DNA of 13,799 nt, from positions 1-13,799 of the forward strand of contig CAYLXP010000140.1 in NCBI GenBank assembly GCA_964387425.1, given 5' to 3'. The notes under the pieces are model-generated. The model did no database searches. It was not told the origin of the DNA and saw only the letters and a list, made by a program, of their open reading frames with translations. Of this stretch, positions 6,777-13,799 are shown one piece after another. The DNA comes from CAYLXP01 sp964387425. GTDB lineage: Bacteria; Verrucomicrobiota; Kiritimatiellia; UBA8416. How positions within the stretch are numbered: position 1 is the stretch's first letter; every line of letters starts with the position of its first letter. Both the position numbers and the translations under genes were made by a program.

Positions 6777-9600
6777 CAAAAATCAACCGATGCGTCCCAT
6801 TGGGCAACGTGTGCGCTGTTGCTGCATCAAGCAGTTCGCCGTTTAGCGAAACCTGCTGTCCTGAAGGGTCATAGAGCCCCGAGGTGTTCGGCGGCAGCTC
6901 GACGTCCCAAACCACGGCGTTGTCGGGTCGGCGCTTCCAGCGGCTATGGATCGTACCGTAGGGCGAATCATGCTCCACCTCGGCCCAGTCTAGCGCACTC
7001 GGGAAACATGGACGCAGGATCACGCGCTTAAATCCGGGATGGTCCGGGTCGGGACGAATGCCACCGAGACCGAGGAAGAACCAGGCGTCGTACCCTCCCT
7101 GGAACGGATGGCTGAGCGAACGCAACGGTTGCTTCATCGTCTGTGGATTGAACGCCCCTTTCCGCTCCCACAACGAGGTCCCGTTGAGGTCGTCGAACAG
7201 GTAATGGAATCCAGGATGCCCTTTCGCGTGGAAGATATCGAAGGCGGTATCGACGTATCCACTGTCGGCCAGTGCGGGATAGAGCCAGCGGTGCCCAAGT
7301 GCCCCTACGGAAAAATGTCCGCGCCAGGCCTCTAGCACATCGCGATTGAGGGCTTCGGCAACCCGGGCGCGCTCGACGTCCGGAACAATACCAGACTCCA
7401 GTGCCATGGCGTTGGCGGTTTGACTGCCATAGGACCCGGTGTCCCGATCGAAGAACGCTTTATGGAACGCGGCGGCGGACTGCCGCGCCCACGTCGCGTA
7501 TCGTTCGGCGTCTGCCTTTTCGCCCAGCGCCTTTGCTAGCAATTGCATATCGCGGCACCCCTTGATGAAGAGCGCCGTCGAGGTAACGGTCACAGGTGTC
7601 TGTTGTGATCGGCCCGCGCCGCCAACACGCTCGTCGCCCGGTTTCTTAACCGGATCACACCAGTCGCCATATCCTTTCGTGAACAGCCAATCCTTCCCTA
7701 CGCCATGAAAATGCTCCATGAATTCCTGCAAACGCGGATACCACCCGCGAACCACGGAAAGATCGTGATGGAAGAGATAGTGCTCCGCAGCGATGAGCAC
7801 CTGTGCTACCGCCCAGTCGGGATTGCTCCCCCCTCTCCGCTTTCCGGGAACGATGCCTGGAGACACGCCGGGATTCGTACCGAAATCGGCCAGGTACTTC
7901 TCCCAGAACAACGCCATGTCGAAGTTGTAGTTCGCAAGCGTCAACACCGCGTGGGCATCACCCGTCCAGCCGCAGCGCTCGCGAATCGGGCAATCGGACG
8001 GCAGCCCGATCAGGTTCGATTCATAGGTCCAGAGCGCGGTCTCGTGAACCCGGTTCAGATGAGCGTCCGAACACTTGAACCGGCCAACCGACTCGACGGC
8101 GCTGCGAACCAGGCACCCCGTCAGCAATCCGAGATCCGGCTGTTTCTGCAGGCCGGTAATTTCGACATAACGAAACCCGTGCCAGGCAAAAGCAGGCCGC
8201 CAAATGTGGGGGGTGCCCTGCCCGCCGATGTAGGCGTCAACCTGGTTGACCTTGGTGGCGAATCCGCCGCCGCTAGCCATGCCGATATTCCCCGCGTCGT
8301 CAGCCCACTCGGCATAACGCAACCACACCGCCTTGCCCTGAGCGAGATCCAGCTGTTTCGTATCCATTTCCACGAAGCCGGTGAAGTTCTGACCGAAATC
8401 GAACACCCAAACGCCAGGCGCCGGATTGAGGAGCCCGACGGGTTGAACTCGCCGAACCACTTCGATCGATGGCAGCGCCCCAACCTCGAGGCGGCGCGTC
8501 GGGGAAGCCTTAAGCACCTCGGCCTTCGCCCAACCACCGAGCTCGGCACCGGGGAGGTTCCACGCCCTGGAGAACCGGCGCCCATCGAAGACCTCGCCGG
8601 CGTACACGTTGTTCTTCACAATCGCACTGGAACGCGTTTTCCAGGAGGCGTCACTGACGACGGTCTCGGTGGAGCCATCCTCGTAAGTGATCTCCAGCTG
8701 GGCCAGGATCGCCGGGCGGTCGTAATAGAACCGGGTGGGCGTGAACCCCGCGTTCTGCCCGTAGAAGCCCTGCCCTAGACGCGCAGCTATCGTATGACGG
8801 CCGGGCTTCAGGGCATCGTTAAGTACGTCTACATCGTAGAGAATGCGTTGATCGAAGTCTGTCTGGGCGGGATTGAACACGCGCCGCCCCAGCTTGCGAC
8901 CATTGAGGAAGAAGTCACCATAGCCGGCCGCCGTGCTGTAGAGACGAGCCCTGGCCACCTTCTTCCGAATCACGAAATCCTTCCGCAACCATGTGGCGGG
9001 CTCAAGCGCCCGAAGACGCCCCGCCTCCGCCGGTAGCGGCGTGCCCGGCGTCCAGTCCGACGGACGGTGCTGAAACTCCGCGCTCCTGACATTTGCCGCG
9101 GCAAACATCCACGCCCTCAGCGCGTCCGATGCCTCCACGGGCGGGTTCTTCGCGGCGCGAATCCAGCGGGCGCTCCAGTCCCGCGGTTTCAACAGCGCCA
9201 TCTCCCATCGGGCTACATCGCTCCATTCCGCGACGTCGCTCCCGGAGCAGCGGACCGCCACCCGCCAAAAGCAAACCTGGCGGGACGTCAACAGCTCTCC
9301 TGCATAGGGGATGTTAAGCGCATTTCCTGATTTCACCCACCCGCTATCCCACAAGTCGGGTGTTCCGGACTCGAGTGACTCAGCCGCACTCGCCACCTGA
9401 ATGCGGAACGCCTGTTGCATCCCGTTTTCCGCAAGTTTCCACGACAGGTTCGGCGCCGCTTTGTTGACGCCAACCGGATTCGTTCGATGGTCACACGTAA
9501 GCTCGATCGGCGTCGCTGCCCACGCCGCGTAGCAGAAATGCCCAGTGACCATCATGGCACAGGCAAACGCTTTCAATTCACTGATGTTCATGGGATTCAT
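6763..9600 (-). CDS. Secreted GH78 alpha-L-rhamnosidase
   Basis: A 945-residue enzyme that should remove terminal alpha-L-rhamnose from polysaccharide or glycoside. A signal peptide (hydrophobic about 10-28, ending AAWA) is followed by the usual GH78 order: an Ig/FnIII-like N-domain (about 30-140), rhamnosidase N-domain (about 220-390), a beta-domain starting near DFGQNFTGF (D401), the (alpha/alpha)6 catalytic barrel (about 500-850), and a C-terminal beta-domain. The catalytic motif DCPIRERCGWTGDA begins at D536. D536, E541 and D548 have the spacing of the essential acidic residues of the Bacillus GL1 RhaB, and E812 in SLWERKG fits the general base. All appear intact. Starts at 9600 (GAGG only 2 nt upstream) and 9591 (11 nt) are both possible; the mature protein is the same. 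It is divergent from GH20, separated by the toxin-antitoxin-like insert. Export to periplasm or surface is inferred from the signal peptide. Confidence 0.93.
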   Translation of the reverse strand: MNPMNISELKAFACAMMVTGHFCYAAWAATPIELTCDHRTNPVGVNKAAPNLSWKLAENGMQQAFRIQVASAAESLESGTPDLWDSGWVKSGNALNIPYAGELLTSRQVCFWRVAVRCSGSDVAEWSDVARWEMALLKPRDWSARWIRAAKNPPVEASDALRAWMFAAANVRSAEFQHRPSDWTPGTPLPAEAGRLRALEPATWLRKDFVIRKKVARARLYSTAAGYGDFFLNGRKLGRRVFNPAQTDFDQRILYDVDVLNDALKPGRHTIAARLGQGFYGQNAGFTPTRFYYDRPAILAQLEITYEDGSTETVVSDASWKTRSSAIVKNNVYAGEVFDGRRFSRAWNLPGAELGGWAKAEVLKASPTRRLEVGALPSIEVVRRVQPVGLLNPAPGVWVFDFGQNFTGFVEMDTKQLDLAQGKAVWLRYAEWADDAGNIGMASGGGFATKVNQVDAYIGGQGTPHIWRPAFAWHGFRYVEITGLQKQPDLGLLTGCLVRSAVESVGRFKCSDAHLNRVHETALWTYESNLIGLPSDCPIRERCGWTGDAHAVLTLANYNFDMALFWEKYLADFGTNPGVSPGIVPGKRRGGSNPDWAVAQVLIAAEHYLFHHDLSVVRGWYPRLQEFMEHFHGVGKDWLFTKGYGDWCDPVKKPGDERVGGAGRSQQTPVTVTSTALFIKGCRDMQLLAKALGEKADAERYATWARQSAAAFHKAFFDRDTGSYGSQTANAMALESGIVPDVERARVAEALNRDVLEAWRGHFSVGALGHRWLYPALADSGYVDTAFDIFHAKGHPGFHYLFDDLNGTSLWERKGAFNPQTMKQPLRSLSHPFQGGYDAWFFLGLGGIRPDPDHPGFKRVILRPCFPSALDWAEVEHDSPYGTIHSRWKRRPDNAVVWDVELPPNTSGLYDPSGQQVSLNGELLDAATAHTLPNGTHRLIFGAAP

Positions 9601-9645
9601 TACCTCTCTGTTTGCAGGGCGCAGATTCGCCTCATCAACCCAGAC

Positions 9646-9832
9646 GCGTCAGATGATCGGCGTACCCCTCCTGAAGATATCTCGATGCTCTGGGCATGCG
9701 CCATTCAATACCGGTTCACGCTCTCTTGCAACAGCACTGTGGAGCCAAAATCGGCGTTCTAACGGCACTTCCAACCCCTAGCGCAAAGGCAACATACAGA
9801 GGGATAGGGGGTAGCGTGGCGAATCCACAACA
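9646..9832. repeat. Copy A of a 187-189 bp direct repeat
   Basis: Matches copy B (10476-10664) in the same orientation. Both begin GCGTCAG. The block 9664-9733 is identical to 10495-10564 at 68 of 70 bases. After a diverged middle come shared short blocks GTTCTAACGG, CAAAGGCAACATAC and TGGCGAATCCACAACA. Indels between copies break every reading frame, so it is not a conserved protein-coding region. Copy A begins 46 bp upstream of the rhamnosidase start and may contain that gene's promoter. It occupies most of the 296-bp gap 9601-9896, where I see no gene. Confidence 0.8.
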
Positions 9833-9896
9833 GACTAGCCCGATATTACTGTGCAGAATTGCAGCGCAAAGAGCTCGGGTCGGACAGCGCTCTTCG

Positions 9897-10097
9897 TCAT
9901 GCTGTTTGGAAATGCATCGTGGAGAGCTCGTCTTCGGTGGCCCGAGCAGAGACCCCAAGAAACTCTACGCCCACAACCTTGTCGGTCTCATCGAAGTCGA
10001 GAATGACCCCCGGCTTCACTTCTTCAGATTCCACAACCCGGTTCTCATCAAGTCGGAAGTAGAGCGCATCACTATCTTTGTCTAACTTAATTCTCAT
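9897..10097 (-). CDS. DUF2283 small protein, putative antitoxin
   Basis: A 66-residue protein with the DUF2283 pattern: an N-terminal strand (MRIKLDKDSDALYFRLDENR), then EVKPGVILDFDETDKVVGVEFLGVSARA. The family is repeatedly found beside small toxin-like proteins such as DUF4258 and is proposed as an antitoxin; its biochemistry is little known. The start at 10097 is clear, with a consensus AGGAGG 5 nt upstream. The ATG overlaps the stop of the DUF4258 gene in an ATGA, so the two are probably translationally coupled. The pair sits alone between two direct repeats, the setting expected of a mobile or selfish stability module. The antitoxin role is inference from family and pairing; the family call is firm. 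Confidence 0.82.
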   Translation of the reverse strand: MRIKLDKDSDALYFRLDENRVVESEEVKPGVILDFDETDKVVGVEFLGVSARATEDELSTMHFQTA

Positions 10098-10333
10098 TCT
10101 GACCTCCTGAGTCTCCGGTCGAAGAACGCAGTCACGCGCTTTTCTGGTTCAGACGACACATTCACAACGACCCGCAACCAGCGGTTTCCCTTCTCCGGAA
10201 TCTGCCGAATGTAATGCCGTGTGCCATCCGCATGGTCTTCTGTTCGCACTGGGTGCAGTACGGTGATATCAGCCCATTCACGCTCGATCCCACGTTCATT
10301 CAGCATATCTACAAAATGTACGGTATCTTTCAC
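10094..10333 (-). CDS. DUF4258 small protein, putative toxin
   Basis: A 79-residue protein matching DUF4258. It has an N-terminal helix (VHFVDMLNERGIEREWADITVLHP), then DGTRHYIRQIPEKGNRWLRVVVNV and a closing TAFFDRRLRR. DUF4258 proteins resemble small RelE/BrnT-like toxins and often precede a DUF2283 gene; a ribonuclease activity has not been shown for this one. The start is a GTG at 10333 with no clear Shine-Dalgarno site. The ATG at residue 10 would cut into the conserved first helix, so GTG is preferred. It is the first gene of the pair and ends in an ATGA overlap with DUF2283. The putative toxin lying upstream of the putative antitoxin is the reverse of the classical order. A poor promoter-like pair (ATGACA, 17 nt, TACCGT) overlaps its upstream region. 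Confidence 0.8.
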   Translation of the reverse strand: MKDTVHFVDMLNERGIEREWADITVLHPVRTEDHADGTRHYIRQIPEKGNRWLRVVVNVSSEPEKRVTAFFDRRLRRSE

Positions 10334-10414
10334 TGACTAACGGTAGCATCCAACGCATCCGTTGTCATGATTGATTTTCCTCACGACACAAAGGTCCCCG
10401 CCCACCCACAGCCA

Positions 10415-10449
10415 CTCCGGTAGGCCTTTAGCTCGTGGCTAAACCGGAG
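10415..10449. other. Imperfect hairpin upstream of the toxin-like gene
   Basis: The outer stem CTCCGG (10415-10420) pairs with CCGGAG (10444-10449). The inner stem TTTAGC (10427-10432 region) pairs with GCTAAA (10438-10443) around the loop TCGTG. A 6-nt bulge TAGGCC separates the stems on one side. It lies between the toxin-like gene and repeat copy B. No function is evident. The TTTAGC/GCTAAA and CCGG parts recall the hairpin elements at 1046-1123, but the fit is loose. Confidence 0.4.
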
Positions 10450-10475
10450 CAGGAATCGTCGATCGTGACAGCGAT

Positions 10476-10664
10476 GCGTCAGCTGGAAAGAGTAACCCCT
10501 CCTGAAGATATCTCGATGCTCTGGGCACGCGCCATTCAATACCGGTTCACGCTCTCTTACAACAACGCTTTTGAGATAGATTGACGTTCTAACGGAGCTT
10601 CCAGACCATGTCACCAAAGGCAACATACGGAAGGACAACGGGGTGACATGGCGAATCCACAACA
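10476..10664. repeat. Copy B of the 187-189 bp direct repeat
   Basis: Direct copy of 9646-9832, bracketing the DUF4258/DUF2283 pair. Its 3' part has a perfect 10-bp stem: CCATGTCACC (10606-10615) with GGTGACATGG (10642-10651). The conserved CAAAGGCAACATAC block spans the end of the left arm and the start of the loop. In copy A the bases of this stem differ and only a short CCCCTA/TAGGGG pairing is possible. The rest of the gap 10334-10852 holds the hairpins at 10415 and 10676 and no gene I can support. Confidence 0.8.
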
Positions 10665-10675
10665 TATGCAGATGC

Positions 10676-10700
10676 CTGCCCCCCTTAAACGGGGGGGCAG
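10676..10700. other. GC-rich perfect hairpin between repeat B and GH20
   Basis: CTGCCCCCC (10676-10684), loop TTAAACG, GGGGGGCAG (10692-10700): a perfect 9-bp stem 12 bp beyond repeat copy B. No T-tract follows on either strand. It could block read-through toward GH20, mark the edge of the repeat, or be part of the GH20 leader region. Confidence 0.45.
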
Positions 10701-10852
10701 ACAGAGCACCATGCCCACTTTAAGATACTGTTCTATAGCTGGAGTAGGCCCTAATCGTTCCCCTTAGTCTTTCGCCCTAATCTCTAGCGCGTGGCTGCGG
10801 TTGGACAGGAAAGAGAACGGAAACAGTACCCATCTAATGAAAAGGGAGAATA

Positions 10853-12499
10853 ATGATGCGTAAATGGATGATGGTAGGAGTGATGCTCTCTTTGAGTATC
10901 GTGAGTGGTTTTGCCGCCGACAGTGTGGGACGCCGGACGCCGGCAAACGGCTACGGCATTGTGCCGATGCCCTATGAGGCGAAGGCCAACGCGGGCACCC
11001 CGTTTGTTATCACTAAAGAGACCGTCATTATCGCCCGTGCCGCGGAAACCAAGAATTGCGCGGCCTATTTACAGCAGCGGCTACGCAAGAGCTGTGGGCT
11101 GACCCTCAGGAGAAGAGGGGCCACAGACGGCACGGCCATCGTGTTGTCCGTGTCCGATGACGCCGTCGCGTTCAGTGAGAATGATGCCTATCGTCTCGAA
11201 AGTAGTGCCGATGAAATCACCATTGCTGCGAAGACCGAACGGGGGCTGTTCTATGGCGTGCAGTCGTTGCTACAGTTGCTGCCGCCCGCGGTCTACGGCG
11301 ACAAGGTTCAGGCTGGACTAGAACTCAAGGTTCCCGCACTCAGCATCAACGATAAGCCCTCCATGGACCGCATCCGCGGCCTGCATGTGGACCTTGCCCG
11401 CCATTTCCGCACCAAAGCGGAACTGTTCAAGATCATCGACAGCATGGCGATGCACAAGCTCAACACCCTGCATCTCCATGCGACCGACGTTCAGGGCTGG
11501 CGGGTGGAGATCAAGGCCTATCCCAAACTGACGACGGTCGGCGCAATCGGCAACAAGACCGATTCAAATGCACCCGCTAAATTCCTGACGCGAGAAGAGG
11601 TCAAAGAAATCGTCGCCTATGCGAAGATCCGTTACATCTCGATCATTCCTGAGATTGACATGCCGGGTCACATGGGCGCAGCCATCAGGGCCTATCCGGA
11701 ACTGAACCATCCGAAGGACGTGAACGATAAGAAGTACGCCATTCGCGGCGATGCCATGGGGCGCGACTTTGCGAAGAAGGTGCTGACGGAGATCAACGAT
11801 CTCTTTGACTCCAAGTACATCCACATCGGCGTTGACGAGGTGAATTACGGAGCCAAGACGGAGTTGTACACCGATACCGAGCTCATTGACTTCACCAGGG
11901 AAATCACAACCTTCATCAAAGAAGAGCTGAAGAAGACCCCGGTGATGTGGGACGACATTTTCATGCACGGGTATGATGACAAGGATTCGGTGGCGCATTG
12001 GTGGCGCTATGGAAAGAAATACTGGTGGAAGAGGCTCGAACGCACGGTGGATGAAGAGATAAACCTGAGGAAGCAGCCCTTCATCCTTTCTCCGGCATAC
12101 TGGACCTATTTCGACATGAAGAACGTTGGGCGGGGTGGATGGGCCCAGCCGATTTCGACGGCCGAAGTCTACAACTGGGATCCCTATGGCGACATGCTTG
12201 GCGTGACGGAACATACCCGCGGACTGGCGGTCGGTGCGATTGCCTGCACCTGGAGCGAGCGGATGCCGACCATGAAGATCTTCTGTGAACATACCTACCC
12301 GCGTCTGGCCGGCTTTTCCGAGCGAATCTGGCGCGGCGGAAAACTGGAAGCTCCGAGCATTCTGAGCTGGCTGGACTATCGCGACCAGGTGCTCATCCCC
12401 TTCCAGCTCAAGCGCTACGATGCCCTGGGATTGCATTACTGGAGCAAGGGCAACCTCGAACTGCTGAAGAATCTGCCGGACGCGCATAAAAAACTCTAG
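10853..12499 (+). CDS. Secreted GH20 beta-N-acetylhexosaminidase
   Basis: A 548-residue exoglycosidase that should release terminal GlcNAc or GalNAc by substrate-assisted catalysis. A signal peptide (MMRKWMMVGVMLSLSIVSGFA) is followed by the small alpha/beta GH20b domain (about 35-165) and the TIM barrel from RGLHVDLARHF (about 175-185). Family landmarks include HLHATDVQGWRVEIKAYP from residue 207, IPEIDMPGH, and the catalytic pair in HIGVDEV (D328, E329). Later come VMWDD, YWTYFD, ACTWSE and GFSERIW. The usual TDDQGW is TDVQGW here; the catalytic D-E pair is intact. The start at 10853 has GGGAG 4 nt upstream, and the adjacent ATG at 10856 (7 nt) is equally possible. It leads the plus-strand group with the two EEP-fold genes and is divergent from the rhamnosidase. 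N-acetylhexosamine in the target glycan is a direct implication. Confidence 0.93.
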   Translation: MMRKWMMVGVMLSLSIVSGFAADSVGRRTPANGYGIVPMPYEAKANAGTPFVITKETVIIARAAETKNCAAYLQQRLRKSCGLTLRRRGATDGTAIVLSVSDDAVAFSENDAYRLESSADEITIAAKTERGLFYGVQSLLQLLPPAVYGDKVQAGLELKVPALSINDKPSMDRIRGLHVDLARHFRTKAELFKIIDSMAMHKLNTLHLHATDVQGWRVEIKAYPKLTTVGAIGNKTDSNAPAKFLTREEVKEIVAYAKIRYISIIPEIDMPGHMGAAIRAYPELNHPKDVNDKKYAIRGDAMGRDFAKKVLTEINDLFDSKYIHIGVDEVNYGAKTELYTDTELIDFTREITTFIKEELKKTPVMWDDIFMHGYDDKDSVAHWWRYGKKYWWKRLERTVDEEINLRKQPFILSPAYWTYFDMKNVGRGGWAQPISTAEVYNWDPYGDMLGVTEHTRGLAVGAIACTWSERMPTMKIFCEHTYPRLAGFSERIWRGGKLEAPSILSWLDYRDQVLIPFQLKRYDALGLHYWSKGNLELLKNLPDAHKKL

Positions 12500-12612
12500 G
12501 ACGCCGCATGGTTACACAAACCCGTTTGGGCGGAGATCGCATTCCCTCGAGGCGGCCGTTGACCGCAACACCTGATGAGAAAAGTTTAAATTCTAGAATG
12601 AATGAAAAAATC

Positions 12613-13599
12613 ATGAATAACACCATTCGCACGAAGATTTCCATCGGAATACTGCTCGCTGCTGGGGCGGGTTTTGTAACGCCCCTGCACGCGCAATCCG
12701 AAGAGTCCAACGTGAGGGTCATGACCTATAACATACACCGTGGCGGCGTCGTCATGCTGAAGCAACCGTTGTCCCAAACAGCCAAGGCCATTCAGGAAGC
12801 AAAGGCTGATATTGTGGGCATTCAGGAAACGAGATCACCGAGGGGCGACACCTTGGAGGAACTCGCCACCTTGCTGGGCTGGAATCATGATGGGGGCAAG
12901 GGTTCCAATATTTTAACGCGTTATGAAATCGTTGAATCGTTCAAAAACGGCGTAAAAGTGAAGCTGGATTCAGGCAGGGAAGCGTACATCTTTAACTTCC
13001 ATCTGCCATCCCATCCCTACCAGCCGTATCAGCTTCTGGGCATCCGTCCGAGTTGGCATAAGTACAAATTCGATATCGAATTCATCAAGACCGAGGCCGA
13101 GGCGATTCACTGGGCAAAAAAAACGCGCGGCAGCTACATTGCAGCACTGCTCAAGCAGATAGCTTCATTCCTTGATCAAGCGACTCCCGTTTTTGTCGTA
13201 GGGGATTTCAACGAACCCTCACACCTCGACTGGACCGAAGCTGCGGCCAAATCAGGTCGCCACCCGATTAAAGTGGAATATCCCAATTCGCTAGCCATGG
13301 CCAAAGCAGGCTTTGGCGATGCCTATCGCACGATCTATCCCGACGAAATGGAAAAGCCGGGCCTCACCTGGTCGCCCAAGTACAAGACGGATGACCCTGC
13401 GACCCATCACGATCGGATCGACTTTGTCTATTTCAAGGGCAATGGCGTCAACGTGACCGACGTAAAGATCGTCGGCGAAAACAAAGAAAACGCTGATATC
13501 GTCATTACTCCTTATCCCTCGGACCATCGCGCCGTGGTCGCGGCGTTCACGCTGCCCAAGCAAACCCAAGCCTCGCGATTAAACGGACTAGAAATTTAA
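12613..13599 (+). CDS. Secreted endonuclease/exonuclease/phosphatase-fold protein, copy 1
   Basis: A 328-residue metal-dependent phosphoester hydrolase of the EEP superfamily, exported by a signal peptide (MNNTIRTKISIGILLAAGAGFVTPLHAQ). All motifs are present in order: VMTYNIHRGG, VGIQETR (metal-binding Glu), VVGDFNEPS, HDRIDFVYF and PSDHRAVV. The superfamily includes nucleases, phosphodiesterases and sphingomyelinases; I cannot choose among them. The frame is open from ATGs at 12508 and 12598. I chose 12613 because the tandem paralogue aligns from there, although no good ribosome-binding site precedes it. The 12508 start (AGGA 6 nt upstream) would bury the signal peptide behind a polar extension. 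It follows GH20 by 113 bp; a TTGACC at 12559 in that gap lacks a convincing -10 box. Co-transcription with GH20 is likely but not certain. Confidence 0.85.
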   Translation: MNNTIRTKISIGILLAAGAGFVTPLHAQSEESNVRVMTYNIHRGGVVMLKQPLSQTAKAIQEAKADIVGIQETRSPRGDTLEELATLLGWNHDGGKGSNILTRYEIVESFKNGVKVKLDSGREAYIFNFHLPSHPYQPYQLLGIRPSWHKYKFDIEFIKTEAEAIHWAKKTRGSYIAALLKQIASFLDQATPVFVVGDFNEPSHLDWTEAAAKSGRHPIKVEYPNSLAMAKAGFGDAYRTIYPDEMEKPGLTWSPKYKTDDPATHHDRIDFVYFKGNGVNVTDVKIVGENKENADIVITPYPSDHRAVVAAFTLPKQTQASRLNGLEI

Positions 13600-13618
13600 A
13601 CCAGGAAATTTGGAGAAG

Positions 13619-13799
13619 ATGAAGAAAACCATTCGCACGATGAGATCTATAGGAATGCTGATCGCTATCGGGCTGGCTTTTATCTCCCCCCTGTACGCGC
13701 AAACTGAACAGTCCACGCTGAGGGTAATGACCTACAATATATATCGTGGCGGCACGATGCATAAGCAACCCTTATCCCAAACGGTCAAGGTGATTCAGG
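13619..13799 (+). CDS. EEP-fold protein, tandem copy 2 (3' end beyond window)
   Basis: Sixty codons are visible. It begins with a signal peptide (MKKTIRTMRSIGMLIAIGLA, ending SPLYAQ), then LRVMTYNIYRGG and KQPLSQTVKVIQ. Aligned with copy 1, 39 of 60 residues are identical, including the lipid-facing signal peptide region, so this is a recent-looking tandem duplicate. The start at 13619 has GGAG 3 nt upstream, and the gap after copy 1 is 19 bp, so the two are surely co-transcribed. The metal site beyond the first motif cannot be checked because the window ends. Confidence 0.88.
   Translation, partial: MKKTIRTMRSIGMLIAIGLAFISPLYAQTEQSTLRVMTYNIYRGGTMHKQPLSQTVKVIQ

Noticed and set aside
7705..8778. 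Plus-strand 357-codon open frame inside the rhamnosidase gene
   Set aside because: Antisense to the conserved GH78 catalytic region; no recognisable motif or ribosome-binding site.
9646..10664. Integron gene cassette with attC sites
   Set aside because: A small gene pair between repeats suggests it, but the repeats are about 188 bp and lack paired RYYYAAC and GTTRRRY boxes. The nearest match, GTTAGAA, fails the last position and has no partner. No integrase is in view.
10381..10665. Minus-strand 94-codon open frame covering repeat copy B
   Set aside because: The matching frame in copy A is broken by stops and single-base indels, so the reading frame is not conserved between copies; no ribosome-binding site.
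11564..12487. Minus-strand 307-codon open frame inside the GH20 gene
   Set aside because: Complement of the GH20 barrel including the catalytic Asp-Glu motif; no family features of its own.
1..13799. CRISPR array, tRNA or rRNA genes, insertion-sequence transposase
   Set aside because: No evenly spaced identical repeats of CRISPR type, no tRNA-like cloverleaf with a T-loop, no rRNA signature, and no transposase frame on either strand.

Overview
The window looks like accessory carbohydrate-catabolism DNA from a Gram-negative bacterium of the PVC group. Kiritimatiellota or another Verrucomicrobiota lineage is my best guess. This rests on an S1-type sulfatase beside several secreted glycosidases, no SusC/SusD pair, a GntR/LacI-hybrid regulator, and gaps full of short structured repeats. 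It is an inference from gene content; no rRNA or core gene is present to confirm it.

Left part (1-5139, all minus strand). In transcription order: a secreted right-handed beta-helix protein (5139-4138); a secreted GH99/WbsX-like protein overlapping it by 8 nt (4145-2844); a GPH/MelB-type sugar:cation symporter (2589-1159); and a secreted S1 sulfatase cut by the window edge (1005-1). A good sigma70-like promoter sits just before the first gene. The two larger gaps hold repeats: heptamer arrays before the symporter, and an inverted pair of small hairpin elements after it. Another heptamer run enters the 3' end of the symporter gene.

Middle (5140-9600). The 470-bp gap 5140-5609 contains the left promoter, a nested imperfect inverted repeat of about 250 bp (5264-5512), and small repeats before the plus-strand regulator gene (5610-6704). 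The regulator has a GntR winged helix and a LacI-type sugar-sensing domain. It converges on a large secreted GH78 alpha-L-rhamnosidase gene on the minus strand (9600-6763); a perfect 8-bp hairpin lies at the meeting point.

Right part (9601-13799). Between the divergent GH78 and GH20 genes lies a small toxin-antitoxin-like pair (DUF4258 then DUF2283, minus strand, ATGA overlap). It is bracketed by two direct copies of a 187-189 bp sequence. The 519-bp gap 10334-10852 holds one of those copies and two hairpins. A secreted GH20 beta-N-acetylhexosaminidase then leads a plus-strand run with two tandem, paralogous, secreted endonuclease/exonuclease/phosphatase-fold proteins, the second cut by the window edge.

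How the genes may work together (inference): secreted enzymes remove sulfate, rhamnose and N-acetylhexosamine from a complex, possibly sulfated, polysaccharide or glycoprotein glycan. The beta-helix and GH99-like proteins may attack the backbone, the symporter imports released sugar, and the GntR/LacI regulator senses it.
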